32,231 nucleotides of DNA from Pseudomonadota bacterium (lineage in GTDB: Bacteria > Pseudomonadota > Gammaproteobacteria > Pseudomonadales > Pseudohongiellaceae), in NCBI GenBank assembly GCA_022566775.1, contig JADFIJ010000010.1:1-32231 (forward strand), written 5' to 3'. The translations under genes were made by a program, and so were the position numbers. The notes beneath the pieces were generated by a model. The model saw only the letters and a program-made list of their open reading frames with translations. It ran no database searches and was not told the origin of the DNA. Shown here in pieces: positions 26,126 to 32,231 of this stretch; within the stretch, counting starts at the first letter, position 1, and the number at the start of each line of letters is the position of its first letter.

Positions 26126-26280
26126 CTCCTAGTTTACTGGGAAGGAGTTAAATCTTGACTTAACATATCAAAAGCCTGGCTTGTCCGAGCGCCTTCATTG
26201 AGTTGGCGAATTAAACGGCTTATAGTTTTTGCTACAGTCGAATAGTATGTCAAGTCAAGATTTGACCCACTTCCTAGGGC
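26126..26280. repeat. Imperfect 155-bp palindromic element
   Basis: Arms at 26147-26167 and 26246-26266 are complementary over 21 bp with two mismatches (core AAATCTTGACTT), and similarity extends loosely outward to CCTAG on both sides. The interior is open on the minus strand for about 40 codons (STVAKTISRLIRQLNEGARTSQ and on to SQ, stop near 26129), without a start. This could be a degraded coding remnant or part of a REP-type element. The TCAAGTCAAGATTTGACC arm resembles common gammaproteobacterial REP sequences. Confidence 0.55.
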
Positions 26281-26298
26281 TGTTAACTTGTCGATACC

Positions 26299-26580
26299 GT
26301 GCTTAATTATCCACTGGAGATACGAAACGCGATCTACACCACCAATGCCATCGAGTCACTTAACAGCGTGGTTCGCAAGGTGATTAAAAACCTAAAGCTA
26401 TTTCCAACCGATGACTCGGCAAAGAAGGTTGTCTACCTGGCAATCGAGGCCGCGTCGAAGAAATGGACAATGCCAATCCGGAATCGGAAAATGGCATTGA
26501 ATAGATTTATGATTGAATTCGAAGACCGGCTGACGGGCTACATTTGAACCTGGCAGTTACACAGAAAACTTTACACCCTC
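26299..26580 (+). pseudogene. IS256-family transposase C-terminal remnant with right inverted repeat
   Basis: Up to 82 codons encode the extreme C-terminus of a mutator-type (IS256) transposase: YPLEIRNAIYTTNAIESLN contains the conserved TTN-A-I-E block with the last catalytic Glu, followed by KLFPTDDSAKKVVYLAIEAA and RFMIEFEDRL. An in-frame TAA lies four codons upstream of GTG 26299, and most of the gene is absent. The right terminal repeat GGCAGTTACACAGAAAAC starts at 26552 and ends near 26580. The stop codon of the next gene, on the minus strand, begins 2 bp later. Confidence 0.85.
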
Positions 26581-26581
26581 A

Positions 26582-27502
26582 TCAAATTCTCAATGACTCC
26601 ACCGAACTAATAATATTCTCCGCATTAATCCGAATGAAATTCTGAAAAGATTCGGCTAAGAGTGATAGTTCTTTTTGTTCCGGATGAACTGAATACCAGG
26701 GTCTTGGTTTCAGTAATGTTTTTAGTTTCAGTTCGATAAGGTATTTAGTTCTAATTTCTAACCAAACGGCGTGTTTGGAAATTATTGAAATGCCGAGACC
26801 TGCCATCACACCTTGCTTTATTGCTGCACTGCTGCCCAATTCCATCACACTGTTAACTGAGATGCCTTTTTCTTTAAAAATCTGTTCAGTCATCATTCTG
26901 GTGCCAGAACCTTCTTCTCGAAATAGAAAATCCTCACCCTCTAGATCGACTAAAGCGATTTTTTTGCGTTTCGCTAGCCGGTGGCCAGGGCGGGCGATAA
27001 CGACTAACGGGTTGCTGAGGACCGGAACTGCAACGACACGCGAATTTTCTGGTACGTGGGCCATAATAACGAGGTCATCGAGGTTATCGTCTATACGTTC
27101 CATTATTTGATTTCGATTGGCCACAGTCAGTTTGAATTTTACATCTGGATAGAGTCTATGAAAGCCACCTAATAGATGTGGAACAAAGAATTTGGCACTG
27201 GTAACGGCTGAAATTTTCAACTCTCCACTCATACCGCACTTCAGTCGAGTTAGTCGTATATTTACGTTCTGTAACTCCTCGAAAATTGCTTTACATGATG
27301 CCAGTAATATCTCACCCGCTGGCGTAAGACACTTTCGTCTACCTATACGTTCGAAAAGTGATATTCCCATTGACTCTTCAAGCTGGCTGATTTGGATGCT
27401 AAGGGCCGGCGGTGTCAAGCACATCGCCTTAGCTGCTTCGCTGAAACTCTTGTTCTCCGCTGTAGCAATAAGCAATTGCAATTGCCTTAATGTAGGCCTC
27501 AT
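26582..27502 (-). CDS. LysR-type regulator, CbbR/CmpR-like
   Basis: This 306-residue LysR protein has a helix-turn-helix at about 18-41 (KSFSEAAKAMCLTPPALSIQISQLEE) and an effector-binding domain of normal length. The N-terminus (LRQLQLLIATAENKSFSEAAKAMCLT) and the EEGSGTR motif in the effector domain resemble CbbR/CmpR-type regulators of carbon-fixation and bicarbonate-uptake genes. It is divergent from a beta-carbonic anhydrase gene, which supports a CO2- or bicarbonate-responsive role (inference). The IS256 right end stops 2 bp after its stop codon, so the last residues may not be the original ones. The palindrome cluster at 27525-27575 is the likely binding site. Confidence 0.85.
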   Translation of the reverse strand: MRPTLRQLQLLIATAENKSFSEAAKAMCLTPPALSIQISQLEESMGISLFERIGRRKCLTPAGEILLASCKAIFEELQNVNIRLTRLKCGMSGELKISAVTSAKFFVPHLLGGFHRLYPDVKFKLTVANRNQIMERIDDNLDDLVIMAHVPENSRVVAVPVLSNPLVVIARPGHRLAKRKKIALVDLEGEDFLFREEGSGTRMMTEQIFKEKGISVNSVMELGSSAAIKQGVMAGLGISIISKHAVWLEIRTKYLIELKLKTLLKPRPWYSVHPEQKELSLLAESFQNFIRINAENIISSVESLRI

Positions 27503-27524
27503 TCGCTGATTCCAGTAATTTTTA

Positions 27525-27575
27525 ATGTTAAATAAAAATATAACATATAGTGAACTATATTTAAATATTATTTAA
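27525..27575. promoter_or_regulatory. Clustered palindromes, likely LysR operator region
   Basis: Four nested or adjacent palindromes occur in 51 bp: ATGTTA-N10-TAACAT (27525-27546), TATAGT-GA-ACTATA (27546-27559), ATATTTAAATAT (27557-27568) and TTAAATA-T-TATTTAA (27561-27575). GTTA-N10-TAAC fits the TTA-N-TAA style of CmpR/CbbR sites apart from spacing. The tract lies between the LysR start (27502) and the carbonic anhydrase start. No promoter is chosen in this AT-rich stretch. Confidence 0.6.
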
Positions 27576-27664
27576 CACATTAATCCGCTAATTTAGCCAC
27601 ACGATCTAAATTTACGACCAAATTGAACCTTGTCGGCTCTAACGCATCTGGTGAAAGAAGTCAC

Positions 27665-28321
27665 GTGATTGAAATACTGCTGGAGCGCTACCGCAACCGT
27701 GATAGTCGTTCCGACGGCAATGCGAAGAATTTACCATTCCTTGATGACTTGGAGCCCGCAATATCGCCGATAGCAGCGATTATTTCCTGCAGTGACACGC
27801 GAATGGAGCCGAGTAGGGTGTTTGAGCTTTATCCCGGCGAAGTGTTTTCGATTCGCAATATCGCCAATCTGGTACCTATCCATTCGAGGCGAAACTATCC
27901 CTGTGAGACAGCTGCGGGGCTAGAGTTTGCCGTCAAGATACTACGCGTCCCGCATATAGTTGTTTTGGGCCACAGTAATTGCATGGGCATTCACACCATG
28001 ATGGAACTCCCCTACTTCTCTGCCAATGATAGCGAGGTTGATCGCTGGGTCCGGCAGGCCAAGCCTATATGTGAGTATCTGGAAAATATTAGTCATCGCT
28101 TGCCCTTGGAGACGCGGGAAAAAAACTGTGAACAAGCATCCATCCGCTTATCGCTTAGTCGATTGACGACCTATCCCTGCATTCGAACCCGTGTTGAAAC
28201 CAATGAATTGGTTTTGCACGGTTGGTACTTCGATTTTAGCGAAGACGAGCTTTTTCGTTTTGATCCCGATAGCGAGTGTTTTATTCGCGATGCTCGCGTT
28301 AAGAAAGCCAAATCAACCTAA
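27665..28321 (+). CDS. Beta-carbonic anhydrase
   Basis: This 218-residue zinc enzyme interconverts CO2 and bicarbonate in the cytosol. Zinc and catalytic residues are visible: Cys42, Asp44 and Arg46 in SCSDTR, and His103 and Cys106 in LGHSNC. The next residues are M-G where the family normally has G-G, a change right next to a zinc ligand. The C-terminal RLTTYPCIRTRVETNELVLH and GWYFDF-like segments are standard. GTG 27665 is chosen because GAAAGAAG lies just upstream and homologs begin about there; TTG 27623 would add 14 residues without a ribosome-binding site. It leads a likely operon with NhaD 35 bp downstream. Confidence 0.9.
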   Translation: MIEILLERYRNRDSRSDGNAKNLPFLDDLEPAISPIAAIISCSDTRMEPSRVFELYPGEVFSIRNIANLVPIHSRRNYPCETAAGLEFAVKILRVPHIVVLGHSNCMGIHTMMELPYFSANDSEVDRWVRQAKPICEYLENISHRLPLETREKNCEQASIRLSLSRLTTYPCIRTRVETNELVLHGWYFDFSEDELFRFDPDSECFIRDARVKKAKST

Positions 28322-28356
28322 TTACTAATGATTATGTTTACTACTGAGAAAACAAA

Positions 28357-29721
28357 TTGGAACTAACAACACACTGGGCTGGGTTACTGGCCATTGCCAT
28401 TTTCATCGCCGCATACACCCTCGTCATCTTCGAAGAGAATATCCACCTGCGGAAGTCCAAGCCGGTTATCGTAGCTGCAGGTTTTATTTGGATGTTGGTT
28501 GCCTTCGCCTATGCAAGCGTTGGGAACACCCATGAAGCTGAGGAATTAATCGGCCACAGCTTGCTCGAATTTGTAGAACTGTTCCTTTTCCTGCTGGCAG
28601 CGATGACCTACGTTAACACAATGCAAGAGCGCGGAATTTTTGCGGTACTGCGTGTATGGTTGATCAATCAGGGATTTTCCTTACGCAAAATATTCTGGTA
28701 CACCGGTGGAATTGCTTTTTTGATGTCACCGATTGCTGACAATCTCACGACGGCACTGGTATTGGCGACGGTGATCATCTCGGTCGGTGGCAATAATCAC
28801 CGCTTCGTAGTTCTGGGCTGCATCAATATCGTCGTTGCCGCTAACGCAGGGGGTGCGTTCAGTCCCTTCGGCGACATTACCACGCTCATGGTTTGGCAGC
28901 AGGGCTTGGTGGAATTCACTCAGTTCTTTTCCCTCGTAGTTCCATCATTGGTTAACTGGTTGGTGACTGCAACCATACTGTCATTCGCGGTGTCGACTGC
29001 CCAGCCTGATCGGGTACACGAAGAAGAAGCACATTTACAATATGGTGCATGGGTGGTCGTAGCCCTGTTTATGGTGACAATCGCCATGGCTGTTTCTGTG
29101 CACAACTTCCTGCATTTACCGCCAGTACTTGGAATGATGACCGGGCTAGGTTTCTTGCAACTGTTTGGTTATTTCCTGCAGCGCCGTGATAGCTCCGAAA
29201 ATCAACAAATCGTAAGTGGGACTGCTCTCAACATAACAACATCTCGTAATGGTAACCTCGAGTCCAATAAAACCGTTTATGACATATACAAAAATCTACG
29301 TAGGGTCGAGTGGGATACGTTGATGTTTTTCTATGGCGTAATCCTATGTGTTGGTGGTCTCGGTGCATTCGGGTACTTGGCTCTCTTATCCGAGCTGATG
29401 TATACGGATTTGGGACCAACCGCTACCAACATTCTTGTAGGAGTCGTTTCCGCTATCGTAGACAACATTCCCGTAATGTTTGCGGTACTTGAGATGAATC
29501 CGGAAATGAGCCTTGGCCAGTGGTTGCTAGTAACGCTGACAGCTGGTGTGGGTGGTTCAATGCTCTCCATTGGTTCTGCAGCCGGCGTTGCTGTCATGGG
29601 TCAGGCGCGAGGCATATACACATTTTTCGCTCACCTAAAATGGACATGGGCTATAGCTGTGGGCTATGGCGCCAGCATTGCAGTGCATTTTATGGTCAAT
29701 GGTGATGCTTTTAGGCTTTAA
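28357..29721 (+). CDS. nhaD: NhaD-type Na+/H+ antiporter
   Basis: This 454-residue membrane protein of the NhaD (ion transporter) family exports Na+ in exchange for H+. The conserved SPIADNLTTALVL motif lies at residues 124-136 and the NAGGAFSPFGDITTLMVW motif at about 163-180, with about eleven membrane helices. A soluble insert of some 40 residues (about 275-315) separates the two halves. TTG 28357 with GAGAAAA upstream is the start; the ATGs at 28328 and 28334 are out of frame. It follows the carbonic anhydrase gene closely. Since CO2 hydration makes H+ and bicarbonate and NhaD brings H+ in, the pair suggests pH, sodium and inorganic-carbon balance (inference). Confidence 0.93.
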   Translation: MELTTHWAGLLAIAIFIAAYTLVIFEENIHLRKSKPVIVAAGFIWMLVAFAYASVGNTHEAEELIGHSLLEFVELFLFLLAAMTYVNTMQERGIFAVLRVWLINQGFSLRKIFWYTGGIAFLMSPIADNLTTALVLATVIISVGGNNHRFVVLGCINIVVAANAGGAFSPFGDITTLMVWQQGLVEFTQFFSLVVPSLVNWLVTATILSFAVSTAQPDRVHEEEAHLQYGAWVVVALFMVTIAMAVSVHNFLHLPPVLGMMTGLGFLQLFGYFLQRRDSSENQQIVSGTALNITTSRNGNLESNKTVYDIYKNLRRVEWDTLMFFYGVILCVGGLGAFGYLALLSELMYTDLGPTATNILVGVVSAIVDNIPVMFAVLEMNPEMSLGQWLLVTLTAGVGGSMLSIGSAAGVAVMGQARGIYTFFAHLKWTWAIAVGYGASIAVHFMVNGDAFRL

Positions 29722-29824
29722 ACATTGAGAAATTACATTTAGGGGAATTCAAATTTTGAATACTCCAGAATCGTAACCGAGACTATTGATTTTGTAGCCT
29801 TCTCACTACTCAGGAAAAACATTA

Positions 29825-30757
29825 ATGGATACAGTAAATAGGATTCTAATCGTATTTGACCTTTATAAAGATTATCGTGAAGAATCAAACCAAGTTCCTG
29901 TCGAGGTTAGAAATGCGATACGGCTTATCTCGGACAAGCAAACAGCACACCTGATTCTTGTAGGTTGTGGTATCGAGGAATACTTACGTGACAGTTATTC
30001 CAAATTTGGGAAAGATGCTATCGCAAAGCGAAGGGAGTATTGCAAAATACTTGAAGGACGATTGAAGGCTGTTGCGGACAAACTGACAAAGCAACATTAT
30101 CAGGTTACATTTAGATTTCTTCGCACATACCCGCGTTACGATCAGATTGCACAATTGAGTAACAAATACGACGTCGATTTGGTCGTTCAACATGTCAATT
30201 CGAATGCATCTCCGCAACGGTTTTTGTCAGCAAATGACAGTTGGCAATTGGTACGGACCTGCCCGCGATCGCTATTAGTCGTTAAAAACAAAGACTGGAA
30301 AAATTCTCCTGTTATCATAGTGGTAGTTGATCCGATGCCTAGTTATCATCGTCCATTGCCTTATCATTCTGCGATTTTGGATGTTGCATTTCAAGCAAAA
30401 GTACAATTGCATGGCAATTTGCATGTGGTACATGCCTACTCTGAATCTCCTTGGCCTTTTTCTAATACTGAGTCGTTAAAAAACAAACATAAAAAGGCTC
30501 TCGTAGAAATGCTATCCGCATATCGCATAGACCCGGAATCTGTTCATCTGGTTGACAAAACGCCGCTCTATGCTTTGTTGGACTATAAAGAAAAACTTGA
30601 GGCGGACATTATAATTATGGATACATTATCCAAATCCAAATTTACAGAAGCAATAAGTGGGAATTTAACAAAAAGTGTACTCGACTATTTGCAGTCGGAT
30701 CTATTGATCGTCAAGCAAAATGATGCAGAGAGCGTTAAAAATGGGTTTGGTCGCTAA
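29825..30757 (+). CDS. Tandem universal stress protein (UspE-like)
   Basis: This 310-residue protein has two Usp domains in tandem (about 5-150 and 160-305), as in UspE. The second ends with the GNLTKSVLDYLQSDLLIVK signature that matches the usual GNTAE...D-L-L-V-V-K end. The first is more diverged and lacks an obvious nucleotide-binding G-x-G motif. UspE-type proteins act in stress resistance and motility in E. coli by an unknown mechanism. It lies 103 bp after nhaD on the same strand; other nhaD- or SulP-type transporter loci also carry Usp proteins (family knowledge). AT-rich codon use matches its neighbours in this block. Confidence 0.85.
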   Translation: MDTVNRILIVFDLYKDYREESNQVPVEVRNAIRLISDKQTAHLILVGCGIEEYLRDSYSKFGKDAIAKRREYCKILEGRLKAVADKLTKQHYQVTFRFLRTYPRYDQIAQLSNKYDVDLVVQHVNSNASPQRFLSANDSWQLVRTCPRSLLVVKNKDWKNSPVIIVVVDPMPSYHRPLPYHSAILDVAFQAKVQLHGNLHVVHAYSESPWPFSNTESLKNKHKKALVEMLSAYRIDPESVHLVDKTPLYALLDYKEKLEADIIIMDTLSKSKFTEAISGNLTKSVLDYLQSDLLIVKQNDAESVKNGFGR

Positions 30758-30789
30758 TTGTCTACAACAGATTTGGACAAGTAATATAT

Positions 30790-30960
30790 ATGAAATGGGT
30801 AAGGATTTGTGCGCTTATTATATTTTTTGGGTTGATAATTATTATCAATGTTTACGCAGCTGAAAGCCTTCGTTGGGGTTATTCTGGTCCTAATGGCCCA
30901 GAGAACTGGTGTGACATTGCCCCAGAATACTTAACTTGTCAGTACCCAAATGGATGTTAA
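30790..30960 (+). pseudogene. Truncated alpha-carbonic anhydrase (N-terminal remnant)
   Basis: A 56-codon ORF starts with a signal peptide (MKWVRICALIIFFGLIIIIN, cleavage near YAA). It continues with LRWGYSGPNGPENWCDIAPEYLTC, which is the conserved N-terminus of secreted alpha-carbonic anhydrases (WGYSG...GPENW...PEY..C). A TAA stop follows GC. The next bases (ATT CCT GAT CTT) could be the remains of the usual Q-S-P-I-D-I motif, so the stop may be a recent nonsense change. None of the three zinc histidines is present. It lies 32 bp after the Usp gene. A periplasmic alpha enzyme with a cytosolic beta enzyme would complete a CO2-handling set; here the alpha gene appears dead. Confidence 0.78.
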
Positions 30961-31188
30961 ATTCCTGATCTTTAAAGATAAATCAGGCAAGAAATTGAAG
31001 ATCAGTGCAGTTCCTCGGGCAGCTCGGTGGCCCTGCCTATAAATGGCACGTTGTACGCCACTCCAATTGTGGTCTAAAGCGGAGGTTTGAGTAGAGTCTG
31101 ATTCTTAGGCAGTTCCTAATTATTTTTGCTTCACTGACGGTGAAGGAAATAAAGTGAGGTAGTAAAACAATTACAGTTGGAGGTAAAA
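30961..31188. other. Spacer after the carbonic anhydrase locus
   Basis: This holds only a CCTGAT...ATCAGG hairpin (30964-30987) with an inner ATCTTTAAAGAT palindrome and no T-run, so a terminator is doubtful. It also holds short, out-of-frame coding-like debris, possibly from the lost alpha-carbonic anhydrase. No other feature is supported. Confidence 0.4.
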
Positions 31189-31620
31189 ATGGTTAATAAC
31201 TTATCCCGTATTGTCATTGCGCTATCACTTCTTTTAGCCCACTTTGCTATCTCTGCAGAGTACCCGAATATGGAAGGCCGCTGGAGCGGCAATATCCGCG
31301 TTGTCTCTTCTGACACTTCAGGTCAGGTATCAACTGGTGGTGTAATAATTTCTGAATCCGAATTGGTTTTCACGGTCGATTATCAGGATGGCGGAACATT
31401 TATTGGGCGATCTCGAACTTCGAGCATGTCAGCTTCCTCAGAGATCATCAACGTGTGGGGCTCGATTCGATCCAATGGTGACGAAGCAATGTTCGTTACC
31501 AGTACAGGTGGAAAAGGATTGATATGGTTCGAGAATTCTGCTGCTTTCGAATACTGCTATACCAACATTACGGAAGGGTTGGTAATGGCCTATTGCGCAA
31601 AGTTAACAAAGCAAGAGTAG
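31189..31620 (+). CDS. Small secreted protein of unknown function
   Basis: This 143-residue protein has a signal peptide (hydrophobic 6-20, cleavage after ISA). A short Gly/Ser-rich beta-strand-like body follows, starting EYPNMEGRWSGNIRVVSSDT and reminiscent of lipocalin-like or avidin-like single-domain barrels (EGRWSG start), but I do not recognise a named family. Two cysteines near the end (EYCYTN and AYCAKL) could form a disulfide. GGAGGT lies at 31179-31184, the strongest ribosome-binding site in the window, which sets ATG 31189 as the start over an upstream in-frame TTG. The neighbour is the decayed alpha-carbonic anhydrase; no functional link is implied. Confidence 0.72.
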   Translation: MVNNLSRIVIALSLLLAHFAISAEYPNMEGRWSGNIRVVSSDTSGQVSTGGVIISESELVFTVDYQDGGTFIGRSRTSSMSASSEIINVWGSIRSNGDEAMFVTSTGGKGLIWFENSAAFEYCYTNITEGLVMAYCAKLTKQE

Positions 31621-31954
31621 TCGAAGATTAACAGAGGAAAGCTGCTCTCGGGTGCACCGTGTCGGGTACGGACAAGTTAAACAGCATTCTGCGACAATTC
31701 GGCACATGAACTGATCAAAGATGTACAAGCACCACCGATTTCCGCCAGAAATCATTCAACATACGGTATGACTCTTCTTCGAGATTGATACACAAATTGT
31801 GTACCAACGCTTCCGACCAGCATGATCAGCAGCATTCATCCTCGCGCTGACTTTGCTAGAGAAATTTCTGAGCATGCTTAATGAACTTGATTCAAGGCTA
31901 CGTAATTCCTACGTTTTGACAGATTTACGGAAGAATGCGGTTGAATTGGTTGGG
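31621..31954. other. 334-bp intergenic stretch, nothing clearly supported
   Basis: No ORF with a plausible start and no terminator was seen. A 15-bp palindrome TACACAA-A-TTGTGTA sits at 31789-31803; it could be a regulator site or chance. The right boundary is the left end of the MITE at 31955. Confidence 0.5.
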
Positions 31955-32104
31955 TGTTGAATTGCATTCAAATTTGACCCGGGAATTGCAAAGATAATTG
32001 ACCCGGCCAGAGTGAGTAGATTCGGGCACCGCAGCATTGTTTGCGGGTCAATATTCAATGCAAATATGCCGGGGTAGTGGTCCAATTTTGGATGCAAATC
32101 AACA
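31955..32104. mobile_element. IS21-like MITE (paired IS ends without a transposase)
   Basis: Terminal inverted repeats at 31955-31980 and 32079-32104 (both starting TGTTGA, about 21 of 26 positions equal) are each followed inward by a second repeat ending in TTGACCCG (31985-32007 and, inverted, 32043-32065). Two or more stacked repeats at each end is the pattern of IS21-family ends. Only about 35 bp of unrelated sequence lie between the two end blocks. No target-site duplication is visible. The right end touches the IS91 derivative at 32105. Confidence 0.62.
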
Positions 32105-32231
32105 CGATAACCCCAAGCGGCGGTGCCCGCCGCATGGTGGATAGTGCGGCACTGTTAGTGGACGAAGTGCTGCCCAAGAATCCTAAATGTCAGTTATTTG
32201 AACGTACTTAACTATGCTGCCAGGGAAGGTG
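32105..32231 (+). mobile_element. Internally deleted IS91-family derivative, copy 2 (cut by window edge)
   Basis: 127 bp match 25380-25506 with two mismatches, including the same deletion junction after the P-S-G-G-A-R-R-M segment. The left boundary (CGATAACCCC) is identical, while the flanks differ (receiver gene at copy 1, MITE end here). This shows a defined left edge. The right part lies outside the window. Confidence 0.8.

Noticed and set aside
1-32231. CRISPR array, tRNA or rRNA genes
   Set aside because: No regularly spaced repeats and no tRNA- or rRNA-like segments were recognised by eye; a covariance-model scan would settle it.

Overview
The window looks like chromosomal DNA of a marine or otherwise aquatic gammaproteobacterium. 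The reasons are a LysR regulator next to ferredoxin-NADP reductase in the finR/fpr arrangement, mtfA, an NhaD-type Na+/H+ antiporter, and several REP-like and IS remnants of gammaproteobacterial type. This placement is inference; there is no rRNA, tRNA or other marker gene here. About twenty-six protein genes are intact or nearly so. No CRISPR array, prophage or tRNA was seen.

Left part (1-3081): the start of an FAD-linked oxidase on the minus strand, a degenerate IS91-family transposase, a DUF2784 membrane protein and mtfA. This block is bracketed by two diverged copies of one promoter region (351-517 and 2915-3081). Each copy kept only one of the two genes that once diverged from it. Next comes a stress-response-like operon (3079-6750): a vWA lipoprotein, an ECF sigma factor and an Ala/Ser-rich one-pass membrane protein that may be its anti-sigma factor. 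An inositol monophosphatase-family protein follows, then a secreted redoxin / cytochrome c / copper monooxygenase (PHM-like) fusion that ends in a clear terminator.

Middle part (9640-21372): a 122-bp palindromic element, a Tat-exported DUF3237 protein, an MMPL-type RND transporter, a large DUF2339 membrane protein, the divergent finR/fpr pair, a SLOG-like domain fused to four membrane helices (a candidate nucleotide-sensing, membrane-acting protein), a DUF3108 periplasmic protein and an alpha/beta hydrolase-OsmC fusion.

Right part (21400-32231) is AT-richer and full of repeats. It holds a DUF2306 membrane protein, a phosphorelay set (membrane histidine kinase, stand-alone receiver, Hpt protein, truncated receiver), a SnoaL-like protein and an IS256 remnant. 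A CbbR/CmpR-like LysR gene then diverges from a row of beta-carbonic anhydrase, NhaD antiporter, tandem universal stress protein and a truncated alpha-carbonic anhydrase. That row reads as a CO2/bicarbonate-pH-sodium homeostasis locus and is the most interesting gene set in the window. The end holds a secreted small protein, an IS21-like MITE and the second copy of an internally deleted IS91 derivative also found at 25380.
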